Below the pieces are notes generated by a model. It did no database searches. It was not told the origin of the DNA and saw only the letters and a program-made list of their open reading frames with translations. Shown here one piece after another: positions 44,187 to 52,900 of a stretch of 64,000 bases of DNA (position 1 is its first letter; each line of letters starts with the position of its first letter). A program made the position numbers and the translations under genes. Origin of the DNA: Butyricicoccus pullicaecorum (GTDB taxonomy: Bacteria > Bacillota > Clostridia > Oscillospirales > Butyricicoccaceae); contig JAFBIW010000002.1 in NCBI GenBank assembly GCA_021531865.1, positions 186,001 through 250,000 of the forward strand. The letters are read 5' to 3'.

Positions 44187-44639
44187 ATGATGTATACCAT
44201 CGGACAGGTTTCCAAGCTGTGCGGCATTCCGATCTCCACGCTGCGCTATTACGACAAGGAAGGGCTGTTCCCCGGGCTTCAGCGCACCTCGGGCATCCGA
44301 CAGTTCGACGACAGCGCGCTGGAGGCGCTTCGCATGATCGAATGTCTGAAACGCTCGGGGCTGGAGATCAAGGACATCAAGCAGTTCATGGGATGGTGCG
44401 CGGCGGGCAGCGAGACCTATCCCGAGCGCCTCATGCTGTTTCAGCGGCAGAAGGCGGCGGTCGAGGACGAGCTGGCGCGCATGGAGCGGGTGCTCGACCT
44501 GCTGCGCTTCAAATGCTGGTACTATGAGCAGGCCATACAGGACGGCAATGAGGATCGGCTGCGCGATCTGAACCCGGCGGACATGCCCGAGGACATCCGA
44601 CAGGCCTATGCGCGCACCCACCCGGCTTCCCAGCCCTGA
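44187..44639 (+). CDS. MerR family transcriptional regulator
   Basis: 150 residues: winged helix (MYTIGQVSKLCGIPISTLRY to about residue 72), then a coiled-coil dimerisation helix (about 80-120) and a short C-terminus without the metal-binding Cys pattern of MerR/CueR. It resembles AdhR-type regulators that sense aldehydes or other electrophiles and control oxidoreductase genes. Divergent from the flavodoxin gene; GGGGG serves as SD and ATG 44187 or 44190 is the start. Confidence 0.92.
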   Translation: MMYTIGQVSKLCGIPISTLRYYDKEGLFPGLQRTSGIRQFDDSALEALRMIECLKRSGLEIKDIKQFMGWCAAGSETYPERLMLFQRQKAAVEDELARMERVLDLLRFKCWYYEQAIQDGNEDRLRDLNPADMPEDIRQAYARTHPASQP

Positions 44640-44657
44640 TGTTCCGAACAAACAAAG

Positions 44658-44689
44658 AACCGGCGGACACGCATGTCCGCCGGTTTTTC
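44658..44689. terminator. Bidirectional terminator
   Basis: AACCGGCGGACA, CGCA loop, TGTCCGCCGGTT then TTT; separates merR from the end of the cobalamin operon. Confidence 0.92.
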
Positions 44690-44718
44690 TGTTTCATCGT
44701 CTGTGTATCCGTACCGTT

Positions 44719-45492
44719 TTACTCGGCGGCGCGGGCGTGCGCGACGAACTGCGCGCCGACGGCGGGCAGCTCGCCCAGACCGGTCAAAATCGTCTCGACC
44801 TGATAGCCCTCGGCCTGCAAACGGCTCTTCCAGCTCTCGTCGTCCTCGCCCGCCAGATCGTTCTGCGCGTGGTCACCCGCGACGATCATCAGGGGCGCAA
44901 GATAGACCTTTTCGACCTGACGCCGGTGCAGCCGGGCGGTGACGTAATCGAAGTGCGGGAAGCCCTCGACCGTCGCGACATAGACCCGCTCGGCGCCCGC
45001 ATAGCGGAAGGAGTTCTCGACCAGCGCGTACGCCGCGTTGGCGCGATGCTCGGTGCCGTGCCCCATGTAGACAAAGGCCTCGTCCTCGGCCAGGCGGGGC
45101 ATCCGGGCGAGCAGGGTGCGGGTCAGCGCGAGATAATCGGGCGTGTCCCACAGCAGGGGCTTGCCCACCGCCAGACGGCGAAAGCGCGTGCGGTAGGGTG
45201 CAAGCTGCGCAAGCAGCTTTTCATATTCCTGACCGAAAATGACGTGCAGGCTCTGGCAGAGCACCTCGTCATAGCCCGCCGCGGCGAGCTGCTCCATCAG
45301 CTCCTCCGGGGTCGGGATGGTCACGCCCTCCTCGCGGGCGATCTTGCGGATGACCATGCCGGACGTGAACGCCCGGAAGAAATCATGGTCGGGGAAGGCC
45401 GCGCGCAGCGTGTTTTCCAGCTGCTCGATCGCGCGGCGTGCGTCCGGGTAGGTCGTGCCGAAGCTGACGACGACCAGCGCTTTCTTGCTCAT
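44719..45492 (-). CDS. cbiK: Sirohydrochlorin cobaltochelatase CbiK
   Basis: 257 residues. Inserts Co2+ into sirohydrochlorin, the entry step of anaerobic cobalamin synthesis. Typical CbiK: SFGTTYPDARR at the N-terminus, the catalytic/metal His145 in VYMGHGTEH and His208 in IVAGDHAQNDLAGE, the positions of His145 and His207 in the Salmonella enzyme. No signal peptide. Last gene of the supercluster, starting at the base after the cbiC stop. Confidence 0.94.
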   Translation of the reverse strand: MSKKALVVVSFGTTYPDARRAIEQLENTLRAAFPDHDFFRAFTSGMVIRKIAREEGVTIPTPEELMEQLAAAGYDEVLCQSLHVIFGQEYEKLLAQLAPYRTRFRRLAVGKPLLWDTPDYLALTRTLLARMPRLAEDEAFVYMGHGTEHRANAAYALVENSFRYAGAERVYVATVEGFPHFDYVTARLHRRQVEKVYLAPLMIVAGDHAQNDLAGEDDESWKSRLQAEGYQVETILTGLGELPAVGAQFVAHARAAE

Positions 45493-46128
45493 TTAAAAGC
45501 CCTCCCTCTGCACCATCTGGTACAGCAGTGCGTTGATGATGGCGGCGGCGACGTTCGAGCCGCCCTTGCGGCCGCGCGCGATGATATACGGGGTCTCGCC
45601 GCCGAGAAACAGCTCCTTGGACTCGACGACGTTGACAAAGCCGACCGGCACGCCGACGACGAGGGCGGGCGACAGCACGCCTGCCTCGATCAGCTCGTGC
45701 AGGCGGATGAGGGCGGTCGGCGCGTTGCCGATCGCGAAGATCAGGGGACCGTCCAGCCGGGCGGCGTGCTCCATCGAGACGACTGCGCGGGTCACACCCC
45801 GTTCCTTGGCCTCCTGCGCGACCTCGGGGTCGGCCATGAAGCAGACGGCCTTGCCGCCGAATTTCGAGAGCGTGGGCTTGCTGATGCCCGCCAGCGCCAT
45901 GTTGGTATCGGTCACGATGGTCGCACCCGCAGCCAGCGCCTCCTTGGCGCGCGCGACGACATCCTCCGAGAAGCAGAGGTTGTCCGCGTAGTCAAAATCG
46001 GCGCTCGTGTGGATGACGCGCTTGACGATCAGGTCAATGCCCGCCGGGAACGTGCGGCCGCCCAGCTCCTGCGTGATGATCTCGAAGCTGCGCTTTTCAA
46101 TGTCGGCGGGTCGGATGATTTCTTTCAT
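45493..46128 (-). CDS. cbiC: Cobalt-precorrin-8 methylmutase CbiC
   Basis: 211 residues. Moves the methyl group from C11 to C12, giving cobyrinate. The catalytic His40 is in VKRVIHTSADFDY; TDTNMALAGISK and VVGVPVGFVNVVESKE are family signatures. It overlaps the cobO stop by 4 bases. Confidence 0.96.
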   Translation of the reverse strand: MKEIIRPADIEKRSFEIITQELGGRTFPAGIDLIVKRVIHTSADFDYADNLCFSEDVVARAKEALAAGATIVTDTNMALAGISKPTLSKFGGKAVCFMADPEVAQEAKERGVTRAVVSMEHAARLDGPLIFAIGNAPTALIRLHELIEAGVLSPALVVGVPVGFVNVVESKELFLGGETPYIIARGRKGGSNVAAAIINALLYQMVQREGF

Positions 46129-46655
46129 AATTCGATGTCCTCCCGTGCCGCGACGCCCTTCTGATAGGGGTGACGGCGGTTCATGATTTCGGAAATGTAG
46201 TCGGCGCGATCCATCAGATCGGGCGTCGGGTTGCGGCCGGTCAGAACGACCTCCAGCCCCTCGGGCTTGCTGTCGAGGAATCCGATAACGTCCTCCTCGG
46301 GCAGGAAGTCATAGGCCACGGCCGTGCAGACCTCGTCGAGCACGAGCAGGCGCGCGCCGGTGCGCACGGCGTAGTCACAGGCCGCGCGGAAGGTGCGCTC
46401 GATAGCGTCGGCCGTCGAAACGCGCTCGTCCGACTGGAGGTGGAACGAGAACTTGCCGCACGGATTGGCGGCCAGAATGGTCACGTTGTCGAGTCTTGCA
46501 AGGGTCTTGCACTCGCCCGAGGTGCCGTCCTTCAGGAACTGGGCGATGACGACGCCCTTGCCGTGTCCCGCGCAGCGGGCAGCCAGCCCCATCGCGGCCG
46601 TGGTCTTGCCCTTGCCGTCGCCGCAGTAAATGTGGATCAGTCCGATATCGCTCAT
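46125..46655 (-). CDS. cobO: Cob(I)alamin adenosyltransferase CobO/BtuR
   Basis: 176 residues. Transfers adenosyl from ATP to the corrin cobalt. CobA/CobO/BtuR type: P-loop HIYCGDGKGKTTAAMGLAAR near the N-terminus, LLVLDEVCTAVAYDFL (Walker B) and EVVLTGRNPTPDLMDRADY. It overlaps cbiP by 4 bases and cbiC by 4. Confidence 0.96.
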   Translation of the reverse strand: MSDIGLIHIYCGDGKGKTTAAMGLAARCAGHGKGVVIAQFLKDGTSGECKTLARLDNVTILAANPCGKFSFHLQSDERVSTADAIERTFRAACDYAVRTGARLLVLDEVCTAVAYDFLPEEDVIGFLDSKPEGLEVVLTGRNPTPDLMDRADYISEIMNRRHPYQKGVAAREDIEL

Positions 46656-48151
46656 GCGTTTCCCTCCAAAATCCGGTAAATTAAGTCCATATCGAGCGCA
46701 TTCCGCACGGTATCGGCCAATTTATCATACTGTGTTTCCTTGTACTGCGCCGTGTCGAGCGCGGCGGCGTCCAGCGTGACGCCCTTGCGCGCGGCCAGCA
46801 GCCCGATCAGCCGGGAGGCGACCGCCGCGTCGTCAAATACGCCGTGCTGGTAGGTGCCGTAGGCGTTCTCGCCCTGACAGCCGTCCGGCGTTTCGGTCTC
46901 GCCCCGCGTGAGGGTCTGGAAGGGCTGCGCACCCGGGCGCAGGCAGGTGTCGCCCATGTGGATCTCATAGCCCGTCGTGCGCACGCCCGAAAGCCCGGCC
47001 AGCGGGCCGGTCAGCGTGCCGATGACGCCGCTGGCCTGCGTCGTCGTCTTGGCGGTGTGGAAGACGGTGTCGGTATCGAGCAGACCGATGCCGCGCACCT
47101 CTCCCCCGCCCTCGGTGTTTTCGGGGTCGGAGATCGTCTGTCCCATCATCTGATAGCCGCCGCACACGCCGAAAATGATCGTCCCGGCCGCGTGCTGCTT
47201 GAGGAGCTGGGCTTCCATGCCGCTCTCGCGCAGCCAGCGAAGGTCGGCAATTGTGCTCTTGGTGCCCGGCAGCAGGATGAGGTCGGCTCCTTCGAGCTGC
47301 GCGGGCTTTTCGGCATAGCGCACGCGCACGCCCGGAATGCGGGACAGGGCGGCGAAGTCGGTGAAATTGGACAGGCGCGGCAGACGCACGACCACCAGAT
47401 CGAGCAGAGCGGGCGCGGACGCCGCGTCCAGCCGTTCGGACAGGCTGTCCTCGTCGTCGATATCCAGCCTGGTGTAGGGCACGACGCCTACGACCGGCTT
47501 GCCGGTCAGTTCTTCGAGCTGGGACAGGCCGGGACGGAGTATTTCGACGTCGCCCCGGAACTTGTTGATAATAAGACCCCGGATGCGCTCCTGCTCGTCC
47601 GGGTCGAGCAGCTTGACCGTGCCGTAGAGCGAGGCGAACACACCGCCCCGGTCGATGTCGCCCACCAGCAGGACAGGCGCGTCGGCCAGCTTGGCCATGC
47701 CCATGTTGACGAGATCATCCTGCTTGAGATTGATCTCGGCGGGCGAACCCGCGCCCTCGATGACAATGATGTCGTACTCGGCCGCCAGACCTTCGTAAGC
47801 CTCGCGCACGACCGGGAGCAGACCTTTCTTGTCGCTCCAATATTCGCGCGCCGTCCGGTTGCCCCGGGCCACGCCGTTGACGATGACCTGCGAACCGACG
47901 TCGCTCGTCGGCTTGAGCAGGATGGGGTTCATGCGCACATCGGGCGCGACGCCTGCGGCCTCGGCCTGTACGACCTGCGCCCGGCCCATTTCAAAGCCGT
48001 CCGCCGTGATGAAGGAATTGAGCGCCATGTTCTGCGCCTTGAACGGCGCGACACGGTAGCCGTCCTGTTTGAAAATGCGGCAGAGCGCCGCCGCCAGCAG
48101 GCTCTTGCCCGCGTTGGAGCAGGTTCCCTGCACCATGATCGCCTTAGCCAC
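46652..48151 (-). CDS. cbiP: Cobyric acid synthase CbiP
   Basis: 499 residues. Glutamine- and ATP-dependent amidation of the b, d, e and g carboxylates. N-terminal dethiobiotin-synthase-like domain (IMVQGTCSNAGKSLLAAAL) and C-terminal type 1 glutamine amidotransferase with nucleophile Cys in IIFGVCGGYQMMGQ and His near YGTYQHGVFDD. The stop overlaps cobO by 4 bases and the start overlaps the cobD end by 8. Confidence 0.96.
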   Translation of the reverse strand: MAKAIMVQGTCSNAGKSLLAAALCRIFKQDGYRVAPFKAQNMALNSFITADGFEMGRAQVVQAEAAGVAPDVRMNPILLKPTSDVGSQVIVNGVARGNRTAREYWSDKKGLLPVVREAYEGLAAEYDIIVIEGAGSPAEINLKQDDLVNMGMAKLADAPVLLVGDIDRGGVFASLYGTVKLLDPDEQERIRGLIINKFRGDVEILRPGLSQLEELTGKPVVGVVPYTRLDIDDEDSLSERLDAASAPALLDLVVVRLPRLSNFTDFAALSRIPGVRVRYAEKPAQLEGADLILLPGTKSTIADLRWLRESGMEAQLLKQHAAGTIIFGVCGGYQMMGQTISDPENTEGGGEVRGIGLLDTDTVFHTAKTTTQASGVIGTLTGPLAGLSGVRTTGYEIHMGDTCLRPGAQPFQTLTRGETETPDGCQGENAYGTYQHGVFDDAAVASRLIGLLAARKGVTLDAAALDTAQYKETQYDKLADTVRNALDMDLIYRILEGNA

Positions 48152-49205
48152 CCGATAGCACCTCCTGAATGGTTTCGATCAGTCGTTTGTTGTCCGCCTC
48201 GCGCTTGACCGCGACCCGGAAATAGCCCGGCCCCAGACCCCGGTAATTCGCGCAGTCGCGGATCATGATGCCGTAGGGCAAGAGCCGCTCGCGCAGGTCG
48301 TGGCGGTCGGTGTAAAACAGCAGATAGTTGACCTCACCCGGGAAGACGGTCAGCCCGCAGGCCGAAAGCCCGGCGGCAAGGGTTTTTCGCGCGTCCGCGA
48401 TCTGCCGCGCGGTCTCACTCTCCCAGTCCTCGCACGAGAGCGCGGCCGTGCCGCAGGCCTGCGCGATGACCGAGACCGGCCACGGCTGTCCGGCGGCGTA
48501 AAGCTGCTCGATCAGGCCGCGGTTTGCCGTCATGCAGAAGCCCAGCCGCACGCCGGGCACGGCGTACATCTTGGTGAACGCCCGGACGATGACGAGCTTC
48601 TGCCAGGTATCCAGCCACGGACGCAGGGTGCGCGCCCGCTGGTCGATCAGGAAATCGCCGAAGCATTCATCCGCGACGAGCCAGATGTCGTGCTGTAAGC
48701 ACCGCCAGACGATCTGCTCACAGAGCGCCGGGTCAGCCGTCCGCCCGGTCGGATTGTTGGGATTGCAGAGGAAGAAAATATCAACCTCATCGGTCAGCTC
48801 GTCCAGCACCCGCTCGGTCAGGGCGAAGCCGTCCGCCCGGTACAGCGTATGATACCGGATGTCACAGCCCTGCCGCGTCAGCGCGGCCTCGTACTCCCCG
48901 AAGGTGGGCGCGGGCAGGAGCGCGGTCTTGGGGCGGATGCAATCGGCCAGCCGGAAGAAAATATCGGCTGCGCCGTTGCCGCAGAAGATTTGGTCGGACG
49001 TGAGCCGCCAGCGCGCGGCCAGCGCGGCGGTCAGCTCCCGGCAGAAGGGGTCGGGATAGCGCGTGCAGTCGTCGACCGCGGCGCGCATCGCCCGCCGCAC
49101 CCGTTCCGGGATGCCGCGCGGGTTGATATTGGCCGAGAAATCGAGCGCTTCGTGCCCGAACCGTTCGGCGTAGGTGTAGACGTCGCCGCCGTGCGTATAT
49201 CGCAT
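48144..49205 (-). CDS. cobD: Threonine-phosphate decarboxylase CobD
   Basis: 353 residues, class I/II PLP aminotransferase fold; decarboxylates L-threonine-O-3-phosphate to aminopropanol phosphate for the nucleotide loop. Motifs: DFSANINPRGIPERV, FLCNPNNPTGR, and the PLP lysine in VRAFTKMYAVPGVRLGF. Histidinol-phosphate aminotransferase is a close relative, but the position between cbiB and cbiP decides the call. ATG 49205 has AAGGAGGG seven bases before it; an upstream in-frame start lacks an SD. Confidence 0.92.
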   Translation of the reverse strand: MRYTHGGDVYTYAERFGHEALDFSANINPRGIPERVRRAMRAAVDDCTRYPDPFCRELTAALAARWRLTSDQIFCGNGAADIFFRLADCIRPKTALLPAPTFGEYEAALTRQGCDIRYHTLYRADGFALTERVLDELTDEVDIFFLCNPNNPTGRTADPALCEQIVWRCLQHDIWLVADECFGDFLIDQRARTLRPWLDTWQKLVIVRAFTKMYAVPGVRLGFCMTANRGLIEQLYAAGQPWPVSVIAQACGTAALSCEDWESETARQIADARKTLAAGLSACGLTVFPGEVNYLLFYTDRHDLRERLLPYGIMIRDCANYRGLGPGYFRVAVKREADNKRLIETIQEVLSGG

Positions 49206-49228
49206 CGCAGTTCCCTCCTTGGGTTCGA

Positions 49229-50194
49229 TCAGAATACCGGCCAGATCAGCAGCAGCCGCAGGCACAGGCCGAGCAGCAGGGCGATGAGGGACGCCGCCGT
49301 CATCAGCCGGGACGCCCGCGCGATGTCCGCCCGCTCGATCGGGCGGTCAGGGTCGCCCAGCGTCGCCTTGTGCACGACCCGGCCGAAATAAACCGCGTCG
49401 CCCGCAAGCTGCACGTGGAGCGCGCCCGCGCAGACCGATTCGGTCTGTCCGGCGTTCGGACTCTTGTGCTTTTTCCGGTCGCGGCGGAACACGCGCAGGG
49501 CGCTGCGGTTGTCAAAGCCGCTCATCCCCGCGCCCGCAATCATGCAGACCGCCGCCAGCCGCGCCGGGATAAAATTGAAAATATCGTCCATTTTGGCCGA
49601 AAACTTGCCAAAATGCTCGTATTTGTCGTTGTGATAGCCCACCATGGAGTCGAGCGTATTGACCGCCTTATACAGGAAGGCCAGCGGCGCACCGCCGATC
49701 AGCATATAAACCATAGGCGCGATGACGCCGTCGGTCGTGTTCTCGGCGATGGTCTCGACCGTCGCCTTGATGACGCCGGTCTCGTCGAGCGCACCGGTGT
49801 CCCGGCCGACGTACATCGCGACCGCCCGGCGGCCGTCGTCCAGCGAACGCCCGAGCGCGGCGTGCACATCCTCGCCTGCATCGGCCAGACAGCGCCGCGC
49901 CAGAATCTGGTAGCACCAGAAGGTCTCGACCGCGAACGCCAGCCAGAAATTGACCCGGCGCAAGGCGTACAGGATGCCGAAGGGCACGGCAAAGCTCAGC
50001 CCAACGGTCAGCACCCACAGGCACACGCCCGCCGCTGTCTCGCCCGCCGGGGTCTTGGGAAACAGCCGCCGCAACCCCTTTTCGAGCGCGGAAATCAGCT
50101 TGCCGATCGCGCAGATCGGATGCCACAGGCCGGGCGGATCGCCCAGCGCCGCGTCCAGCACGAAGCCGAGCAGCACAGAACATATTACAGACAC
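49229..50194 (-). CDS. cbiB: Adenosylcobinamide-phosphate synthase CbiB
   Basis: 321 residues from GTG 50194, which follows GGGGG by seven bases. Membrane protein (about four helices) that joins aminopropanol phosphate to adenosylcobyric acid. Signature stretches: LDAALGDPPGLWHPICAIG at the N-terminus, GVIKATVETIAENTTDGVIA and LDSMVGYHNDKYEHFG. Its start overlaps the end of the CobU-like gene by 10 bases. Confidence 0.94.
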   Translation of the reverse strand: MSVICSVLLGFVLDAALGDPPGLWHPICAIGKLISALEKGLRRLFPKTPAGETAAGVCLWVLTVGLSFAVPFGILYALRRVNFWLAFAVETFWCYQILARRCLADAGEDVHAALGRSLDDGRRAVAMYVGRDTGALDETGVIKATVETIAENTTDGVIAPMVYMLIGGAPLAFLYKAVNTLDSMVGYHNDKYEHFGKFSAKMDDIFNFIPARLAAVCMIAGAGMSGFDNRSALRVFRRDRKKHKSPNAGQTESVCAGALHVQLAGDAVYFGRVVHKATLGDPDRPIERADIARASRLMTAASLIALLLGLCLRLLLIWPVF

Positions 50195-50520
50195 GGCAGT
50201 TCCCCCTTGATCGCCTGCGGCACACCCGCAAGCACACGAATGACCGCGTCGGCCTCCTCGGCCAGTGCGCAGCACAGGCGGCCGACCGCCTCGCGCCACG
50301 CCTCGTCCTCCCGGCGCAGCGGCACGATGCCGCAGCCGACCTCATCGCAGACCGTGACCTTGCCGCGCAGGCCGTCAAGCAGCGCCATCGGGTCTTCCCC
50401 GGCGGCCAGCGTTTCGCGCACCCGCACATGCAGGTCTTCCACCCGCACAAGGTCGGGATAATACCGGCGCGCGACCTCGTTTTTGTTCTGGTACGCGCCG
50501 CCAATGATCAAAATTGTCAT
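50185..50520 (-). CDS. Short CobU-like protein with degenerate P-loop
   Basis: 111 residues related to adenosylcobinamide kinase/guanylyltransferase (CobU) but far shorter than the 174-residue CobU two genes away. Walker A is GGAYQNK (7-13), with Asn replacing the Gly of GGSASGK; Lys13 remains. The C-terminal half (TVCDEVGCGIVPLRREDEAW; RLCCALAEEADAVIRVLAG) follows the CobU template and is complete. The middle, where CobU has its guanylylated His, is largely missing. Probably not a full kinase/transferase; perhaps a regulatory or partner subunit. It overlaps cobS by 4 bases. Confidence 0.82.
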   Translation of the reverse strand: MTILIIGGAYQNKNEVARRYYPDLVRVEDLHVRVRETLAAGEDPMALLDGLRGKVTVCDEVGCGIVPLRREDEAWREAVGRLCCALAEEADAVIRVLAGVPQAIKGELPCL

Positions 50521-51305
50521 CCGATCAGCCCTCCCAACGCGGCCACAGCCAGTCCGAGCAGTTCGGCGGTCGAGATGAAGAACCCGGCCAGATCACCGGT
50601 CAGACCGCCGAAAATGTTCATGCACATCCTGCGGTGCGCCGCGTTCCAGACGGCCAGCGCCGCCAGATAGATGAGCGCCCAGAGCATCGACCCGTGGAAG
50701 CGGACGCAGGCCATCAGCAGGAGCGCGCCGCCCAAAACGGTCTCGACCGCCGTCGCCAGCGCGACCGCGTGCTTGTCGCTGCCCTCGGCAAACAGGTGCA
50801 CCAGGCCGGTGTTCTTGGCACAGGTCATGGTGACGATCTTGCGCGCGCCCAGCGCACGCGCCAGCGGGAAGGCCAATGCGGCCAGCGGCAGGAGCGCAGG
50901 CGTTTCGTAGAGCTGGGCGAACAGCGCGGTCTGCGCAAGCAGGAAGGCCATCAGCCACATGGGGCCGAAGGCGCCCACGTGCGGGTCTTTCAGAATCTCC
51001 AGCTTTTTCTCCTTCTCACCGAAGGAGCACAGCGCGTCGCAGGTGTCGGTCAGGCCGTCCATGTGGATGCCGCCCGTGATGACGAGCGGGAGCAGCCCGG
51101 CCAGAATGGCATAGAGCAGGGCGGACGCGCCGAACGAACGGCAGAACCAGAACCACAGCAGCTCGGCGCCGCCGACCAGCACGCCGACGAGCGGCAGGAA
51201 GCTCAGCGCCCAGCGCATCGTCTTCTTCTCCCACGCGACCTGGGGCACCGGAATGGCGGAATACAGGGAAAACGCAACGCAGAACCCCGTCCAGATCGAC
51301 TTCAT
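50517..51305 (-). CDS. cobS: Adenosylcobinamide-GDP ribazoletransferase CobS
   Basis: 262 residues, membrane-bound cobalamin synthase that joins alpha-ribazole to adenosylcobinamide-GDP. The Mg-binding motif GGIHMDGLTDTCDALCSFGE (Asp-rich) and ARALGARKIVTM are present, with about six membrane helices. Located between cobU and the CobU-like gene. Confidence 0.95.
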   Translation of the reverse strand: MKSIWTGFCVAFSLYSAIPVPQVAWEKKTMRWALSFLPLVGVLVGGAELLWFWFCRSFGASALLYAILAGLLPLVITGGIHMDGLTDTCDALCSFGEKEKKLEILKDPHVGAFGPMWLMAFLLAQTALFAQLYETPALLPLAALAFPLARALGARKIVTMTCAKNTGLVHLFAEGSDKHAVALATAVETVLGGALLLMACVRFHGSMLWALIYLAALAVWNAAHRRMCMNIFGGLTGDLAGFFISTAELLGLAVAALGGLIG

Positions 51306-51306
51306 C

Positions 51307-51831
51307 TCATATCCCCTCCCGGATCGTACACAAAATCCCGCAGACCGATTCGTACACCGCGTCCGCCCGTTCAGCCAGCGCGGCGTTCAGCCGCCCCAGC
51401 GTTTCAATGTAGCGGATGGTCTGCGCATCATACGGCAGACCGTCCGAAAAGACCTCATTCGTCACGACGACCAGCGTTTCACAGGCCGGCTCCAGCCGGG
51501 CAATGCCCGAAAGGATGGCCTCGTGCGCCCGGTCGCCCGCGCCCTCGGGCGCGTAAATTTCGTTGGCAAGCAGGTTGGACAAGTCCTCGAGCAGGATGCC
51601 GTCGTACCGCTTTTGCAGGCGCAGTCCGGCAAGGTCGGTCGTCCGTTCGACCGTCTCGAAGCCCTTGCCCGCGCGCAGCTTGCGGTGGCGCTCGATGCGG
51701 TACTGCGCCGTCCTGCCGAAGGGCTGCATGGTCGCCAGATAGAGCCGCGCGCCCGGGGCGCGGCTGCACAGGATGCGCTCGGCGTGGGCGGACTTGCCGC
51801 TGGCCGAGCCGCCGGTCACCAGAATCAGCAT
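51307..51831 (-). CDS. cobU: Adenosylcobinamide kinase/guanylyltransferase CobU
   Basis: 174 residues, the normal length. Walker A GGSASGKS (7-14), YLATMQPFG, the guanylylation His in RIERHRKLR, LLEDLSNLLANEIY, and VVVTNEVFSDGLPYD followed by the C-terminal RYIETLGRLNAALAERAD. Phosphorylates adenosylcobinamide and activates it with GTP. It is followed by cobS after one base. Confidence 0.95.
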   Translation of the reverse strand: MLILVTGGSASGKSAHAERILCSRAPGARLYLATMQPFGRTAQYRIERHRKLRAGKGFETVERTTDLAGLRLQKRYDGILLEDLSNLLANEIYAPEGAGDRAHEAILSGIARLEPACETLVVVTNEVFSDGLPYDAQTIRYIETLGRLNAALAERADAVYESVCGILCTIREGI

Positions 51832-51836
51832 GGCGG

Positions 51837-52895
51837 TCAGGTCAGCGGCTGATAGGCTTCGATGCCCGCGTCCTCAAAGCAGGGCATCCCCAGATAGGCC
51901 GCCAGCGCCAGATCGAGCAGGGCGACCGCCGCCGCGCCGCCCGTGCCCTCGCCCAGACGCATCCCTGCGACGATAAAGGGCTTGGCGTCCAGCGCCTCGA
52001 GCAGCAGCTTGCCCGCAGGCTCCTCCGAGCGGTGGGAGGCCAGCATGTAAGGCCGCGCCGCCGGACACAGCCGCGCCGCCAGCAGGGCGGCTGCCGCCGC
52101 GATGACGCCATCGATCATGACCGGCACGCCGCAAGCCGCGCCGCCCAGATACAGGCCGACCATGCCCGCGATGTCCAGGCCGCCGACCTTGGCAAGCACG
52201 TCGATCGGGTCGGACGGGTCGGGCTGATTCCATTCGATGGCCTTCTGAATGGCCGTGATCTTGCGGCCCAAGCCCTCGGTCGAAAGCCCCGCGCCCCGTC
52301 CGGTCACCGTCTCGACCGGCGCGCCGGTCAGCACAGCGGTTACCGCCGCGCTCGTTGTCGTGTTGCCGATGCCCATTTCGCCCACGCAGAGCAGCTCGTA
52401 GCCCTCCTTGGCGCGCGCCTCAGCCATTTCAATGCCGACCTCGATCGCGCGGACGGCGTCCTCCCGGGTCATCGCCGGGCCCTGCGTCATGTCGTTTGTG
52501 CCGTACATGATCTTGCGGCGGAGGATGCGCTCGCCCACAAGGTCACGCGCCACGCCGATATCGACCGGGAACACATCCATGCCGAGGTGCTTGGCCATCA
52601 GGCAGACCGTGCTCTTGCCCGCGTTCATGTTTTCGGTGACGGTCGCGGTGACCTCCTGGCCGCACTGGGTCACACCCTGCGCGACCACGCCGTTATCCGC
52701 GCAGAACACGACGACGGCCCGCTTGCCGATCTCGGGCGTAGCCGTCTTGCGCACGCCCGCCAGCTGGATGATCGCGTCCTCGAGCAGTCCCAGACTGCCC
52801 AGCGGAATCGCGATATTGGAAAACCGGCGGCGTGCCGCCTCCATGCTCTCCGCGCAGAGCGGCCGAATGGAAGAAAGGGTCTCTTGCAAATTCAT
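51837..52895 (-). CDS. cobT: Nicotinate-nucleotide:dimethylbenzimidazole phosphoribosyltransferase CobT
   Basis: 352 residues. Makes alpha-ribazole phosphate, the lower-ligand nucleotide. Motifs: PLGSLGLLEDAIIQLAG, CADNGVVAQGVTQCGQEVT, GEMGIGNTTTSAAV and the catalytic Glu in RLGEGTGGAAAV. ATG 52895 follows GAGGTG; an upstream ATG lies inside cbiA. No dimethylbenzimidazole synthesis genes (bza/bluB) are in the window. Confidence 0.95.
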   Translation of the reverse strand: MNLQETLSSIRPLCAESMEAARRRFSNIAIPLGSLGLLEDAIIQLAGVRKTATPEIGKRAVVVFCADNGVVAQGVTQCGQEVTATVTENMNAGKSTVCLMAKHLGMDVFPVDIGVARDLVGERILRRKIMYGTNDMTQGPAMTREDAVRAIEVGIEMAEARAKEGYELLCVGEMGIGNTTTSAAVTAVLTGAPVETVTGRGAGLSTEGLGRKITAIQKAIEWNQPDPSDPIDVLAKVGGLDIAGMVGLYLGGAACGVPVMIDGVIAAAAALLAARLCPAARPYMLASHRSEEPAGKLLLEALDAKPFIVAGMRLGEGTGGAAAVALLDLALAAYLGMPCFEDAGIEAYQPLT

Positions 52896-52900
52896 GATCG

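Noticed and set aside
48144-49205. Calling the CobD gene histidinol-phosphate aminotransferase (hisC)
   Set aside because: The folds are similar, but it lies between cbiB and cbiP with overlaps and no his genes are near.
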